Below, one piece after another: positions 18,084-26,333 of a stretch of DNA of 54,188 nt. Within the stretch, counting starts at the first letter, position 1. Each line of letters begins with the position of its first letter. Made by a program: the position numbers and the translations under genes. The notes beneath the pieces were generated by a model. It worked only from the letters and a program-made list of their open reading frames with translations, made no database searches and was not told the DNA's origin. This DNA comes from Lactobacillus sp. (GTDB taxonomy: Bacteria; Bacillota; Bacilli; Lactobacillales; Lactobacillaceae): contig JALCQM010000019.1 in the NCBI GenBank assembly GCA_022651245.1, positions 1 through 54,188 of the forward strand, read 5' to 3'.

Positions 18084-19055
18084 TTAGAACAAGCTGGTGA
18101 GCCAGTCGATCAGCGACTTGAAGAAGTTACCGATCGCATCAAGGATCTTCTGCAAAAAGTTACGGTTTTCTGCCGTATTCAACCCTTTGAGCTTGTTGAA
18201 CAAGCTTTTCGCGCTAGACTGGATCGAACTCGCCAACTTGGTGGCTTGCGCCTTAAAGTCGCTGGACTTCAAGGCCCCAGAGTTCTGGATCTTGACCATC
18301 AGGTTAACGATCTGGGTGCGTTGGTTGTTGTTGATGATCGTGGTTAAATTATTCTGCTTCAGCTGTGAGTCCACAATGTTGCCGATTTGATTCTGCGACA
18401 GCGTCTGCTGCCCGTTGTTAGACTGGCTCGCCATGTCCTTTTTCATGCCCGCGACCGCGTTGTTCAGCTGCTTGTCGGAATAGCCATCTTCGTCTTTATT
18501 GGCCGCAGTGATCCCAGACAGCGTGTTGACTTCGGTTTGCGCCGCATCGATCTGGGCGCCGTTCAACGTTTCCCCGTTTTGGGCAAAGGCCGCATAGACG
18601 CCGGCCAAGGCGCCAGAGCCGTCGATCTTGACGGCCGAGGTGATGTACAGGTTCGCATTCGTGACCCCAGCGGTCAAAGCGGCGTTACGATATTGGTCGC
18701 TGGTGATGGTCGTAATGTTGTTGGTGCCGTTATACGGGACGATCGTGACATTAATGCCACCGCTACTGGTTTTTTGCACCAAGGCGGAGGACCAGACCCC
18801 AGAAGTCGCGGTAAAACTCGAGCCGCTAGGGTTCAAATACTTCACCAAAGTGTCACCGTTGACCGTCAATTCTGAGGCCGAGCTGATGTTAGCCGCAGAT
18901 TCTAAGGTCGATAATGTCCCGCTTTTCTGGTCTGCGGTCAGCGAACTCCCTAACGTGGCCACGGGTTGCCACGTCTCGTCAGCCTGTACCGGGTGCGCGC
19001 CCCAAGCCAAGCCGGCCGTCAACAACAAGCCTAGTGTGATGAATAGTCTTTTCAT
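18084..19055 (-). CDS. Secreted DUF1002 protein
   Basis: A 323-residue exported protein. Its signal peptide ends around HPVQADE, and a DUF1002-type body follows with the characteristic GSSLTADQKSGTLSTLE start, TVNGDTLVKYLNPSGSSF, and YITSAVKIDGSGALAGVYAAF. The C-terminal third is predicted helical and ends in a hydrophobic ILDAIGNFFKSLIDWL segment that may bind the membrane. DUF1002 proteins are common in Firmicutes and have no proven function. ATG 19055 follows GGAGAATTGGCG; a longer frame to 19073 has no better signal. Confidence 0.88.
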   Translation of the reverse strand: MKRLFITLGLLLTAGLAWGAHPVQADETWQPVATLGSSLTADQKSGTLSTLESAANISSASELTVNGDTLVKYLNPSGSSFTATSGVWSSALVQKTSSGGINVTIVPYNGTNNITTITSDQYRNAALTAGVTNANLYITSAVKIDGSGALAGVYAAFAQNGETLNGAQIDAAQTEVNTLSGITAANKDEDGYSDKQLNNAVAGMKKDMASQSNNGQQTLSQNQIGNIVDSQLKQNNLTTIINNNQRTQIVNLMVKIQNSGALKSSDFKAQATKLASSIQSSAKSLFNKLKGLNTAENRNFLQKILDAIGNFFKSLIDWLTSLF

Positions 19056-19100
19056 CGCCAATTCTCCAATCAATTTGATTAAGCTTATTTATACCGCAAA

Positions 19101-19125
19101 ACGGCACCGCATCGTGGGGTGCCGT
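19101..19125 (-). terminator. Terminator of the second ppx gene
   Basis: Eight-base-pair stem ACGGCACC/GGTGCCGT followed on the minus strand by TTTGCGG. It lies 18 bases past the ppx stop. Confidence 0.65.
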
Positions 19126-19142
19126 TCAATCTTAACCGCTTC

Positions 19143-20075
19143 TTAGTGGTCTTCATCTTTGTTATTTAAGTATTCGTATAAGGCGCCTTCACGCAGCCCG
19201 TATTGTGAAAACGTCAACCGGTCACTATCCAAGTACCGGATCATCATCACCACAGGCACCAGGCCGCCAACGATGATATCAGCACGGTATTTGGCCAGAC
19301 CAGGGATCGCCTTGCGGCCTTCCAAGTCCTTCGTCAAGATATCACTGAAGATGACGTTCACCTGGCTGGTCAACATGCGGTACCCATGGATATCTTCAAA
19401 ATTAGCCACCGCATCCCGGCGGCGCTGGATCTTCGCCAACGTCCGGTTGGAACCGCCTAGCGCAATGATCGGCAAGTTTTGCGCCTTGCGCAACCACCAT
19501 AGGGAATTGAACGTGTGCTCAACGGCGGTCATGAGGTTGAAGACTTCAGACGCCGTAACCATATCCGCAGACAAAAAGCGTTCACTGAGGTTGACCGAAC
19601 CAAACGGGATCGAAACTAAATGTTGGAGTTTGCGGTTTTGCACCAAGATCAACTCGGTCGATGCGCCACCGGTATCCATGATCAACGCGTTTTGAATCGG
19701 CAAGGTATTGATCACCCCGAGATAGTCAAGTTGCGCTTCCTTACTGCCTTCGATCACTTGAATATCGATATCAACCGTTTTTTTGACCCGCTTCAAGAAT
19801 TCCTTTTGATTCACGGCTTGACGCGTCGCCGCGGTCGCAAAGGCCCGCAACGTCAGATTCGCCAGTTGGTCGTACTGCGCCTTGAAGCGCCCCAAGGCTG
19901 CGAGCGTCCGCGCGATCGCGGGCTCTTGTAAGACCTTCGCCTCACCCATCCCTTCGGATAGGCGGACCATTTCCTTCAGCTTCAACACCTGTTTTGCGCT
20001 ACCATCGTCGTCGATCTCCCACACACTCAAGCGTGCAGAGTTTGAGCCGAGGTCGATCACACCAAAATGTTCCAT
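19143..20075 (-). CDS. ppx: Exopolyphosphatase, Ppx/GppA family (short form)
   Basis: A 310-residue single-module Ppx/GppA protein of the ASKHA fold. The first phosphate loop is IDLGSNSARLSVW, the second MDTGGASTELILVQN, the third IALGGSNRTLAKI, and a Glu sits in EAQLDYLGVIN. It is expected to trim terminal phosphate from polyphosphate, or to act on pppGpp as some relatives do. It is the last gene of the ppx-ppk-ppx cluster, 143 bases beyond ppk. The ATG at 20075 has AGGAGAGAAGCTT upstream. Confidence 0.9.
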   Translation of the reverse strand: MEHFGVIDLGSNSARLSVWEIDDDGSAKQVLKLKEMVRLSEGMGEAKVLQEPAIARTLAALGRFKAQYDQLANLTLRAFATAATRQAVNQKEFLKRVKKTVDIDIQVIEGSKEAQLDYLGVINTLPIQNALIMDTGGASTELILVQNRKLQHLVSIPFGSVNLSERFLSADMVTASEVFNLMTAVEHTFNSLWWLRKAQNLPIIALGGSNRTLAKIQRRRDAVANFEDIHGYRMLTSQVNVIFSDILTKDLEGRKAIPGLAKYRADIIVGGLVPVVMMIRYLDSDRLTFSQYGLREGALYEYLNNKDEDH

Positions 20076-20218
20076 AAGCTTCTCTCCTATTATATGTATC
20101 GAATGAAACGTTACCAATCTGATTATACCGTTCTTTCAGCGCCTTGTCCCTGACGCACCGAGGCCCCTTATCCGCCCATACACTCAGGACCTGACAAGGG
20201 GCCTCCAAACCCGACACG

Positions 20219-22360
20219 CTATTCTGGATCCGGCGCCTTCATCGGGGTGAAGCGGTGCGCGTCGGCAGGCGGCACCGCAGTCGCCGTTTCTGCCGTCGCC
20301 GCTTTTGCTTTAGCGATCGCCGCTTCCATAAAGGCTTCTTGCGCGTTGAGCTTTACGGCACCGCGCAAATCGACCCGCTCCCAGCTATCGTCAGGCTGCA
20401 AGATCCGCGTCTTGATCGTATCCGCCCACATCGTATCGAAGATCTTAAGGACCCGGGTGTGGACCGCATCCGCTAAGATCGGGAACAACAACTCGACGCG
20501 CCGAGACAAGTTGCGCTTCATCAAGTCGGCACTGGACAAGAAGAGGCGCTCATCCCCATCCGCATAGAAATAATAGATCCGGCTATGTTCTAGGAAGCGG
20601 CCAACGATCGAATGGACCGTGATATTCTCGGAGACGCCAGGAATACCCACCTTGAGGTTACAGATTCCCCGCACCAACAACTCGATTTTGACCCCTGCAG
20701 CACTGGCAGCATACAGTTCTTGGATCATTTTCGTGTCTGACAGAGAATTCATCTTCATCCGGATGAACGCCTTGCGCCCGGCTTGGGCATGGGCGATTTC
20801 GGCGTGGATCTGGTCGGTCAAGAAGTCGCGGATCCCCATTGGCGCGATCACGAGCTTGTGGAAGTAGGCGGGTTCCGAAAACCCAGATAACATGTTGAAA
20901 ATGTTGCTGGCATCGGCGCCCATTTCGGCATTGGCGGTGAACAACCCCATGTCCGTGTAGAAATTCGCGGTCACATCGTTGTAGTTCCCCGTTGCCATGT
21001 GCATGTACCGCCGGATCCCAGATTCTTCCCGGCGGACCACTAAGGCCAACTTACAATGCGTCTTCAACCCCACCAGCCCATAGATCACGTGGCAGCCGGC
21101 TCGTTCTAGCTCTTGGGCCCAGTGGACGTTATTTTCCTCATCGAACCGTGCCTTGAGCTCGACCAGCACCGTCACTTGCTTGCCGTTTTGGGCGGCTTGT
21201 TTGAGGTGTGAGATGATCGGCGACTTGCTCGATACCCGGTACAGCGTCATTTTGACCGCCAAAACCTGCGGATCGATCGCGGCTTGGTGGATAAAATCGA
21301 CGACGGTTTGGAACGAATCATACGGGTGCTGCAAGAAGATGTCATGGTCGGCGATTTGCGCAAACAAGTCGCCGGCTAACGCGGGATCCCGATACGCCTT
21401 GAACGGTGGGTAAGATAACTCCGGTAACCCTTGCGTCAGCTTGGCCAATTTCGACATGATGTTGAGGTCGATCGGACCCTTGAGCGCGTACACATCGTCA
21501 TCGTCGGAAACATCTAAGCCGCGCACCAGCCGCTTCTTGAGGTACTTGCCCATATCGGCTTCGATTTCCAGGCGCATGACCTTGCCTCGCTGCCGCTTTT
21601 TGAGCTGTGACTGGATCTCCTTCATTAAATCAGAGGCGTCTTCTTCCGCCACATCCAGATCCATATCCCGCGTCACGCGAAACAACGCGCTTTCTTTGAT
21701 CTCGGCACCGACAAACAGCTCGGCGACATAGTGCTCGATCACGGTTTCCAGCAAAATGAAGTCGTTGGAAGCATCCGGCAGCCGCACCAACCGCGGGAAA
21801 ACGTCTGGGATCTGCACCATCGCAAACGCCTTGTCCTCATCATCTTCAGGGCGCTGTAAGCGAATCGCCAAGTTCAAGCTATTGTTGGCCAAAAACGGGA
21901 ACGGCCGCGTCGGGTCGACGCCCATCGGGGTCAAAACCGGATAGAGTTCTTGATGGAAATAATCATCAACGTAGTCGTGCTGGCGATCATTCAGCTGCGC
22001 AAACGTTAAGAGCCGCACCCCGACCGCCTCAAGTGCCGGCCGCAAGGAGCGCATCCAGGTCGTATACTGTTTATCGACCATCGCGTGCGCCGCCTTGGCG
22101 ATCGCCTTCAACTGCGCTGCAGGCGTCAGCCCCGAAGCATCCGGTTCGTGATAATCCACCGCGACCATTTTGCGCAAACTCGCGACCCGCACATTGAAGA
22201 ATTCATCCAGATTGCTCTGGGTGATGCCCAAAAAGCGCACCCGCTCCAACAGTGGATTGTCGTGATCGCGAGCTTCTTCGAGCACCCGGTCGTTGAATGC
22301 GATCCAGCTCAGCTCACGGTTGGTAAAATACTTGGCATGGTCATAAGCCTTCTTACTCAT
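20219..22360 (-). CDS. ppk: Polyphosphate kinase 1
   Basis: A 713-residue PPK1. The N-terminal domain has YFTNRELSWIAFNDRVLEEA and FLGITQSNLDEFFNVR, the middle DPTRPFPFLANNSLN, and the C-terminal phospholipase-D-like halves carry the phospho-His motif in RYMHMATGNYND and the second His in LEHSRIYYFY. It reversibly polymerises the gamma-phosphate of ATP into polyphosphate on the cytoplasmic membrane. Its start overlaps the upstream ppx gene by four bases (ATGA), so making and breaking polyphosphate are translationally coupled. Confidence 0.96.
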   Translation of the reverse strand: MSKKAYDHAKYFTNRELSWIAFNDRVLEEARDHDNPLLERVRFLGITQSNLDEFFNVRVASLRKMVAVDYHEPDASGLTPAAQLKAIAKAAHAMVDKQYTTWMRSLRPALEAVGVRLLTFAQLNDRQHDYVDDYFHQELYPVLTPMGVDPTRPFPFLANNSLNLAIRLQRPEDDEDKAFAMVQIPDVFPRLVRLPDASNDFILLETVIEHYVAELFVGAEIKESALFRVTRDMDLDVAEEDASDLMKEIQSQLKKRQRGKVMRLEIEADMGKYLKKRLVRGLDVSDDDDVYALKGPIDLNIMSKLAKLTQGLPELSYPPFKAYRDPALAGDLFAQIADHDIFLQHPYDSFQTVVDFIHQAAIDPQVLAVKMTLYRVSSKSPIISHLKQAAQNGKQVTVLVELKARFDEENNVHWAQELERAGCHVIYGLVGLKTHCKLALVVRREESGIRRYMHMATGNYNDVTANFYTDMGLFTANAEMGADASNIFNMLSGFSEPAYFHKLVIAPMGIRDFLTDQIHAEIAHAQAGRKAFIRMKMNSLSDTKMIQELYAASAAGVKIELLVRGICNLKVGIPGVSENITVHSIVGRFLEHSRIYYFYADGDERLFLSSADLMKRNLSRRVELLFPILADAVHTRVLKIFDTMWADTIKTRILQPDDSWERVDLRGAVKLNAQEAFMEAAIAKAKAATAETATAVPPADAHRFTPMKAPDPE

Positions 22361-23883
22361 ACTGTCAGTCTTCCTTTCAATTCGATCGGTAACCCAAAGA
22401 CCGCGGTGAAGAAGCGGCCTTTCCGCGCTAGGGTCCACCGCTCAAGCTCAACGTCATCATTGGCCGTTGCGTGCAGCACGATCCGATCGTCTTTTTGAGA
22501 GACGCGAATTCGCTGGATCTTCTGCTGGCGTGACGCATCCAAGCTATCGGCCACCCGCAACAGCGCACTCAGCTTGGCGATCACTAACCGACGCTGGGTG
22601 GACAGCAACGGTAAGTCGCCTAAGTCGATCTGCGGACTATCGCTGGAATGGAACCGGGCGATTGTGGCGACCATCTGCTGCTCGATCGTATCCAGTCCCA
22701 TCAGCTCCGAAGCCCGGATAATATATTCCGAGTGCTCGTAATGCTTGTGGGTGTCCACAAAACTGCCGATATCCGTCACCAACGCCGCGATCTGCAACAA
22801 CAACCGCTCGCGCTTCCCCAACCCATGCAAATTCCGTAGGCGGTCGAACAGCTGTAAGGCAAAGGTCACGGTGGTATCACGGTGCTTGGGATCGACTTGG
22901 TAGCGGTCCGAAAGGTTAGTCGCCGACATCACGATTTCTTGCGTTGGGTCTAAGGCCACTGGCTTGTACCCTGATTCTAACGCCTGATTAACCGCTAGCC
23001 CATCGATCATTTTCAGATTCGAGATCCAGATCTTTTCCGCCGCTAAGGTTTTGATCAGTCGGTACACCATCAAGACGGTCGGTAGCACCTGACTGACTTG
23101 GGCCAACGGCAGTTCGTAGGTGTCAGCCAAATACTGGTCGGAGGCGTGGATCACTTCATGGTACAACAGGTCGAACCCGTCACGGTCGGTTTCCACCGCC
23201 GTTTGCCCCACTGGGATCAGCGTTTCTAATAATGATAGCGCACTCCCCATCAAGATCATGTGGGGATAGTGGCTACCGCGCGGCAGTAACCGACGGAAGT
23301 CCACGAGGCGACTATCGATGAAATCGCGCATGACCTCGACATAATTCGGAACGCTGGCTTGGATATCGCTCATCACTTCGAAGACGCGCAGCGGGCCTAA
23401 GCTCAAGTTACGCGAAAAGCCAAACTCACCATTCGTAAAGGCGGTCAGCTCGACACTGCCGCTGGAAATATCGATCAGCACCGTGCCTTCTTCGATCACC
23501 TGGGCAAAATTAGGAAACTGGGCAAACACCGCCTGCGTACGATAAAACGCCTCTTGCGACAGTGTCGCCCGCTGGATCTGCCAGCCGGTACGGCTAACGA
23601 CTTGATCCCAAACAAACTGAGCATTATCTGCTTCAAAGAAACTGTGGCTGCCGACAACGGTTTGGGTCTCCAGCCCATAATCTTGGAAAACTTGCCCGAT
23701 ATTTTGTAACGCCGTGACGACGTTATCCACCGTCTCCGGTGCGATCTGGTGGCTCGCAAAAATATCCTCACCGATCGCGACCGGGAACTGGCCGCGTTCT
23801 AACTCCGATAGCGTCCGCAGATCCGTGATGCTGAAAAAGACGGATTGCGCCCCGATCACAACAAAGCCGCGATTGATCGCCAT
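22357..23883 (-). CDS. ppx: Exopolyphosphatase, two-domain Ppx with HD-like C-terminus
   Basis: A 508-residue protein with an N-terminal Ppx/GppA module (about 1-300). Its second phosphate loop is IDISSGSVELTAFTNGEFGF, and the first is degenerate (VVIGAQSVFFSITD instead of DxGSNS). A C-terminal HD-like domain (about 315-508) has DIGSFVDTHKHYEHSEYIIRAS. The weakened first loop raises the question whether it is fully active or mainly regulatory. It is first in the ppx-ppk-ppx cluster. GAGGAGTGAGAGACAC precedes the ATG, and an extended -10 (TGGTATGAT, minus strand) lies about 55 bases upstream. Confidence 0.88.
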   Translation of the reverse strand: MAINRGFVVIGAQSVFFSITDLRTLSELERGQFPVAIGEDIFASHQIAPETVDNVVTALQNIGQVFQDYGLETQTVVGSHSFFEADNAQFVWDQVVSRTGWQIQRATLSQEAFYRTQAVFAQFPNFAQVIEEGTVLIDISSGSVELTAFTNGEFGFSRNLSLGPLRVFEVMSDIQASVPNYVEVMRDFIDSRLVDFRRLLPRGSHYPHMILMGSALSLLETLIPVGQTAVETDRDGFDLLYHEVIHASDQYLADTYELPLAQVSQVLPTVLMVYRLIKTLAAEKIWISNLKMIDGLAVNQALESGYKPVALDPTQEIVMSATNLSDRYQVDPKHRDTTVTFALQLFDRLRNLHGLGKRERLLLQIAALVTDIGSFVDTHKHYEHSEYIIRASELMGLDTIEQQMVATIARFHSSDSPQIDLGDLPLLSTQRRLVIAKLSALLRVADSLDASRQQKIQRIRVSQKDDRIVLHATANDDVELERWTLARKGRFFTAVFGLPIELKGRLTV

Positions 23884-23983
23884 GTGTCTCTCACTCCTCT
23901 TAAATTCGAGCCCCCACAGGTTCGTTACTTGCTACTGCCATCATACCACCCCGGCATTTTTTCGTCGCTTTAGCCATTTCGCT

Positions 23984-24011
23984 TTGACTGGTGTCGGTGA
24001 TGTGCTAATCT
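23984..24011 (+). promoter_or_regulatory. SigA promoter of the aldo/keto reductase gene
   Basis: TTGACT, 16 bases, TAATCT; transcription would start about 40 bases before the ATG. Confidence 0.65.
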
Positions 24012-24056
24012 CAAGGTATTGAGCATTGTAAAACGCTTTTTCACAAGGAGGACGTT

Positions 24057-24977
24057 ATGCGGAAAATTAATCTCGGCCAATCTGGCCTGTTAGCCACACC
24101 AATCGCCTTAGGGGTGATGCGGATCACCAAGCTCGACTTAGCGGGGGCGACCGCGTTACTCGACCACGCCTTTGCTGCAGGGATCAACTTCTATGATAAC
24201 GCGGATATCTATGCGAATGGCGAAGCGGAAACCTTATTCGGCCAGGCCTTGAAGCAAGCGAGTTTCAAGCGTGACGACATTTTGATCCAGACCAAGTGTG
24301 GGATCCTCCCGGGTAAAGCCTACGACTTCTCCAAGCAGCACATCTTAGAGGCTGTGGATGCGAGCCTGCAACGCTTAGGCGTCGATTACGTCGATAGCCT
24401 GTTGCTCCACCGGCCAGATACCTTGATGATTCCCGAAGAGATCGCTGAAGCCTTCAACGACCTGCAAAACGCCGGCAAGGTCCGCCAATTCGGCGTCTCC
24501 AACTTCAACCCTGGCCAAGTCGCCTTACTGCAACAAGCCGTTGGGCAACACCTCTTCGCCAATCAATTGCAATTATCCTTAAAGCACACCGGGATGATCG
24601 ACTTTGGCCTGCATACCAACATGACCGACGAGCGTGCCACCAGCCACGACGATGGCATCTTGGAATACAGCCGTTTGCACCACATGACGATCCAGGCTTG
24701 GAGCCCTTACCAATACGGGTTCTTCGAAGGCGTCTTCATTGATAATCCAAAGTTTCCAAAACTCAACGCAGCCTTGCAGACCTTGGCGGAAAAGTACCAC
24801 ACCAACGTCAATGCGATCGCCTCGGCCTGGATCTTGCGTATCCCTGGCGACGTCCAAGTGATTGCCGGTACCACTAATGCCGAGCGTATCGCCGAGATCG
24901 CCGAAGCTGGTGACCTCACGTTGACACATCAAGAATGGTACGACCTCTACCTCGCGGCGGGTAACGACCTGCCTTGA
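24057..24977 (+). CDS. Aldo/keto reductase, YdhF-like
   Basis: A 306-residue (beta/alpha)8 oxidoreductase. The tetrad is visible: Asp in FYDNADIYANGEAE with Tyr four residues later, Lys in ILIQTKCGI, and His in LLLHRPDTL. The C-terminal NADPH site is IAGTTNAERIAEI. It resembles E. coli YdhF and acts on unknown carbonyl compounds. It is monocistronic, with its own promoter and a strong terminator; AAGGAGG lies just before the ATG. Confidence 0.92.
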   Translation: MRKINLGQSGLLATPIALGVMRITKLDLAGATALLDHAFAAGINFYDNADIYANGEAETLFGQALKQASFKRDDILIQTKCGILPGKAYDFSKQHILEAVDASLQRLGVDYVDSLLLHRPDTLMIPEEIAEAFNDLQNAGKVRQFGVSNFNPGQVALLQQAVGQHLFANQLQLSLKHTGMIDFGLHTNMTDERATSHDDGILEYSRLHHMTIQAWSPYQYGFFEGVFIDNPKFPKLNAALQTLAEKYHTNVNAIASAWILRIPGDVQVIAGTTNAERIAEIAEAGDLTLTHQEWYDLYLAAGNDLP

Positions 24978-24997
24978 TCGCCGCCTCACCCCGCTGA

Positions 24998-25052
24998 CAA
25001 AAGCCCTCGCACACGGTTCTGAAGCCTTCAAACCGCCGTGCGAGGGCTTTTG
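24998..25052 (+). terminator. Terminator of the aldo/keto reductase gene
   Basis: Stem AAAAGCCCTCGCAC/GTGCGAGGGCTTTT extended by a GGTT/AACC inner arm; TTTTGCG tail on the plus strand. Confidence 0.85.
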
Positions 25053-25235
25053 CGTCTGCTGTTCAAGTCTCGGCTTCTGTGGGGCGCAAGCTAAGGCACC
25101 GCCACTGGCCCGCTGACCCACGCGGTGACCACCTTGACGCCTTATCAGGCCACCAGTTATTACCGCTAATGTAAAAAGTTTGTAAATGTTCGTGTAAGGG
25201 GTTCCATTATCGGCAAAAGCTGGTATACTGACCTT

Positions 25236-25649
25236 AGCTTATACAGCTGGGTATGGTGGTGGCCACTCCATATGCTTTCCCAGTCTGTACTGGTGGGGGT
25301 GCCAGTCGATGATCGTTGTCGGCCTCCACACGCGCTTAAGGATAGATCCCGAAGATGGCCTAGAACTGATTGGGCACTGGCGAGACATCTGGCGTACGAC
25401 CCTCATGGCGGGACCAACCCGCGTGAGGCCGCTGTTATCCCAGTCCTGAGTGTCAACTCAGGCACCGTAACCAAAGATTTTCGCGAGTCGGCATCCGCGC
25501 CTCTTCATTTGGGGAATTGCCCGGGACACGTTTGGGGATACCCGACGTGTCTTTGTTGTGCTGACGCTGCGCCAAACAAACCAAACCCGCTCAAGGTAAC
25601 TGCCACTAGACCACGATCTAGCTAAGAAGCCACCTTGAGCGGGTTTTTT
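25236..25649 (+). ncRNA. Unidentified structured RNA of about 410 nt
   Basis: A 600-base stretch with no credible protein holds an extended -10 (TGGTATACT, 25221-25229) and, 410 bases on, a strong terminator. Between them lie several stable hairpins: 25247-25283 (CTGGG...CCCAG), 25289-25306 (ACTGG/CCAGT), 25401-25428 (CCTCA and GCGGG arms), 25445-25462 (CCTGAGT/ACTCAGG, tetraloop GTCA) and 25525-25551 (GACACGT/ACGTGTC). I looked for the signatures of RNase P RNA (GAGGAAAGTCC), tmRNA, SRP RNA, T-box and the common riboswitches and found none. No plus-strand gene follows, so it is likely a free-standing RNA rather than a leader. The -35 is weak. Confidence 0.6.
25584..25649 (+). terminator. Branched terminator of the unidentified RNA
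   Basis: Fourteen-base-pair stem AACCCGCTCAAGGT/ACCTTGAGCGGGTT followed by T6. The 34-base loop holds its own CTAGA/TCTAG hairpin, giving a branched shape. Confidence 0.85.
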
Positions 25650-25655
25650 CGGTCA

Positions 25656-26228
25656 TTAGAGTAAGGCCCGAATTTGGCGTTGCAACGCCGGCAACACCGT
25701 GGCCGCAAACCACGGATTCTTTTTTAGCCAGCCATAATTCAGTGGTGACGGGTGCACCAGCGGGAAATACGGGGCGTAGTCCGCAAAATGTTGCACCGTC
25801 GCCGTCAACGTCTTCTCGCGCTGGGGCAAATAGTATTTCTGCGCGTACATCCCGATCAGCAAGGTCAACTGTCGCTTCGGCATCAGGCGCAATAACGGGG
25901 CGTGCCATTTTTCCGCAAAGCCCTTGCGTGGGGGCAAATCGCCACTTTTACCTTTGCCCGGATAATAGAAGTCTAAAGGCACCACCGCGATCTTGCCCGA
26001 ATGGTAGAATTCCTGTTCGCTGACGCCCATCCATTCCCGTAACCGGTCTCCCGATGCGTCTCGCCAATAAGTCTTAGCGGCCTGCGCCGAGCGGCTTGGG
26101 GCTTGGCTGACGATCAAAATCGTTGCCTCGGGTTCCAGGTGGTACAAAGGCGCGATCCCTGCCGCCGTAAACGCCGCATTATCCGGGTCTTGTTTGATCG
26201 CCTCAAAAATTTCATCTGCTGTCGTCAT
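25656..26228 (-). CDS. Uracil-DNA glycosylase family protein
   Basis: A 190-residue protein of the UDG superfamily. Motif 1 is ILIVSQAPSRSAQ (Gln where many have Gly), the DNA-contact motif 2 is LVHPSPLNYGWLKKNPWF, and the LLIGMYAQKYYL strand lies in the core. It lacks the four Fe-S cysteines of UDG families 4 and 5. It should remove uracil or a related lesion from DNA, but the motif 1 change leaves the substrate open. ATG 26228 begins MTTADEIFEAIKQDP; a 35-residue upstream extension overlaps the MATE terminator and is not believed. Confidence 0.85.
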   Translation of the reverse strand: MTTADEIFEAIKQDPDNAAFTAAGIAPLYHLEPEATILIVSQAPSRSAQAAKTYWRDASGDRLREWMGVSEQEFYHSGKIAVVPLDFYYPGKGKSGDLPPRKGFAEKWHAPLLRLMPKRQLTLLIGMYAQKYYLPQREKTLTATVQHFADYAPYFPLVHPSPLNYGWLKKNPWFAATVLPALQRQIRALL

Positions 26229-26285
26229 CACGGCACCCCCACATTGCTTTAGTCGCAGTGTACCATCCAAACAGCACCCAAAAAA

Positions 26286-26315
26286 GGCCGCGCCAGGCAT
26301 CTGCCTAACGCGACC
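26286..26315 (-). terminator. Terminator of the MATE transporter gene
   Basis: Thirteen-base-pair stem (GGCCGCGCCAGGC/GCCTAACGCGACC with wobbles), six T following on the minus strand, 19 bases past the MATE stop. Confidence 0.8.
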
Positions 26316-26333
26316 AATAAATCGGATGCCCAT

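Noticed and set aside
20160..20205. Terminator between ppk and the second ppx gene
   Set aside because: A ten-base-pair stem GAGGCCCCTT/AAGGGGCCTC exists, but no T run follows on either strand. It may be an mRNA processing or stability hairpin, so the two genes may still be co-transcribed.
25272..25625. A 117-codon plus-strand frame within the structured RNA
   Set aside because: Its composition is rich in Pro, Arg and Cys with no family resemblance, it has no ribosome binding site, and the hairpins and terminator explain the region better.
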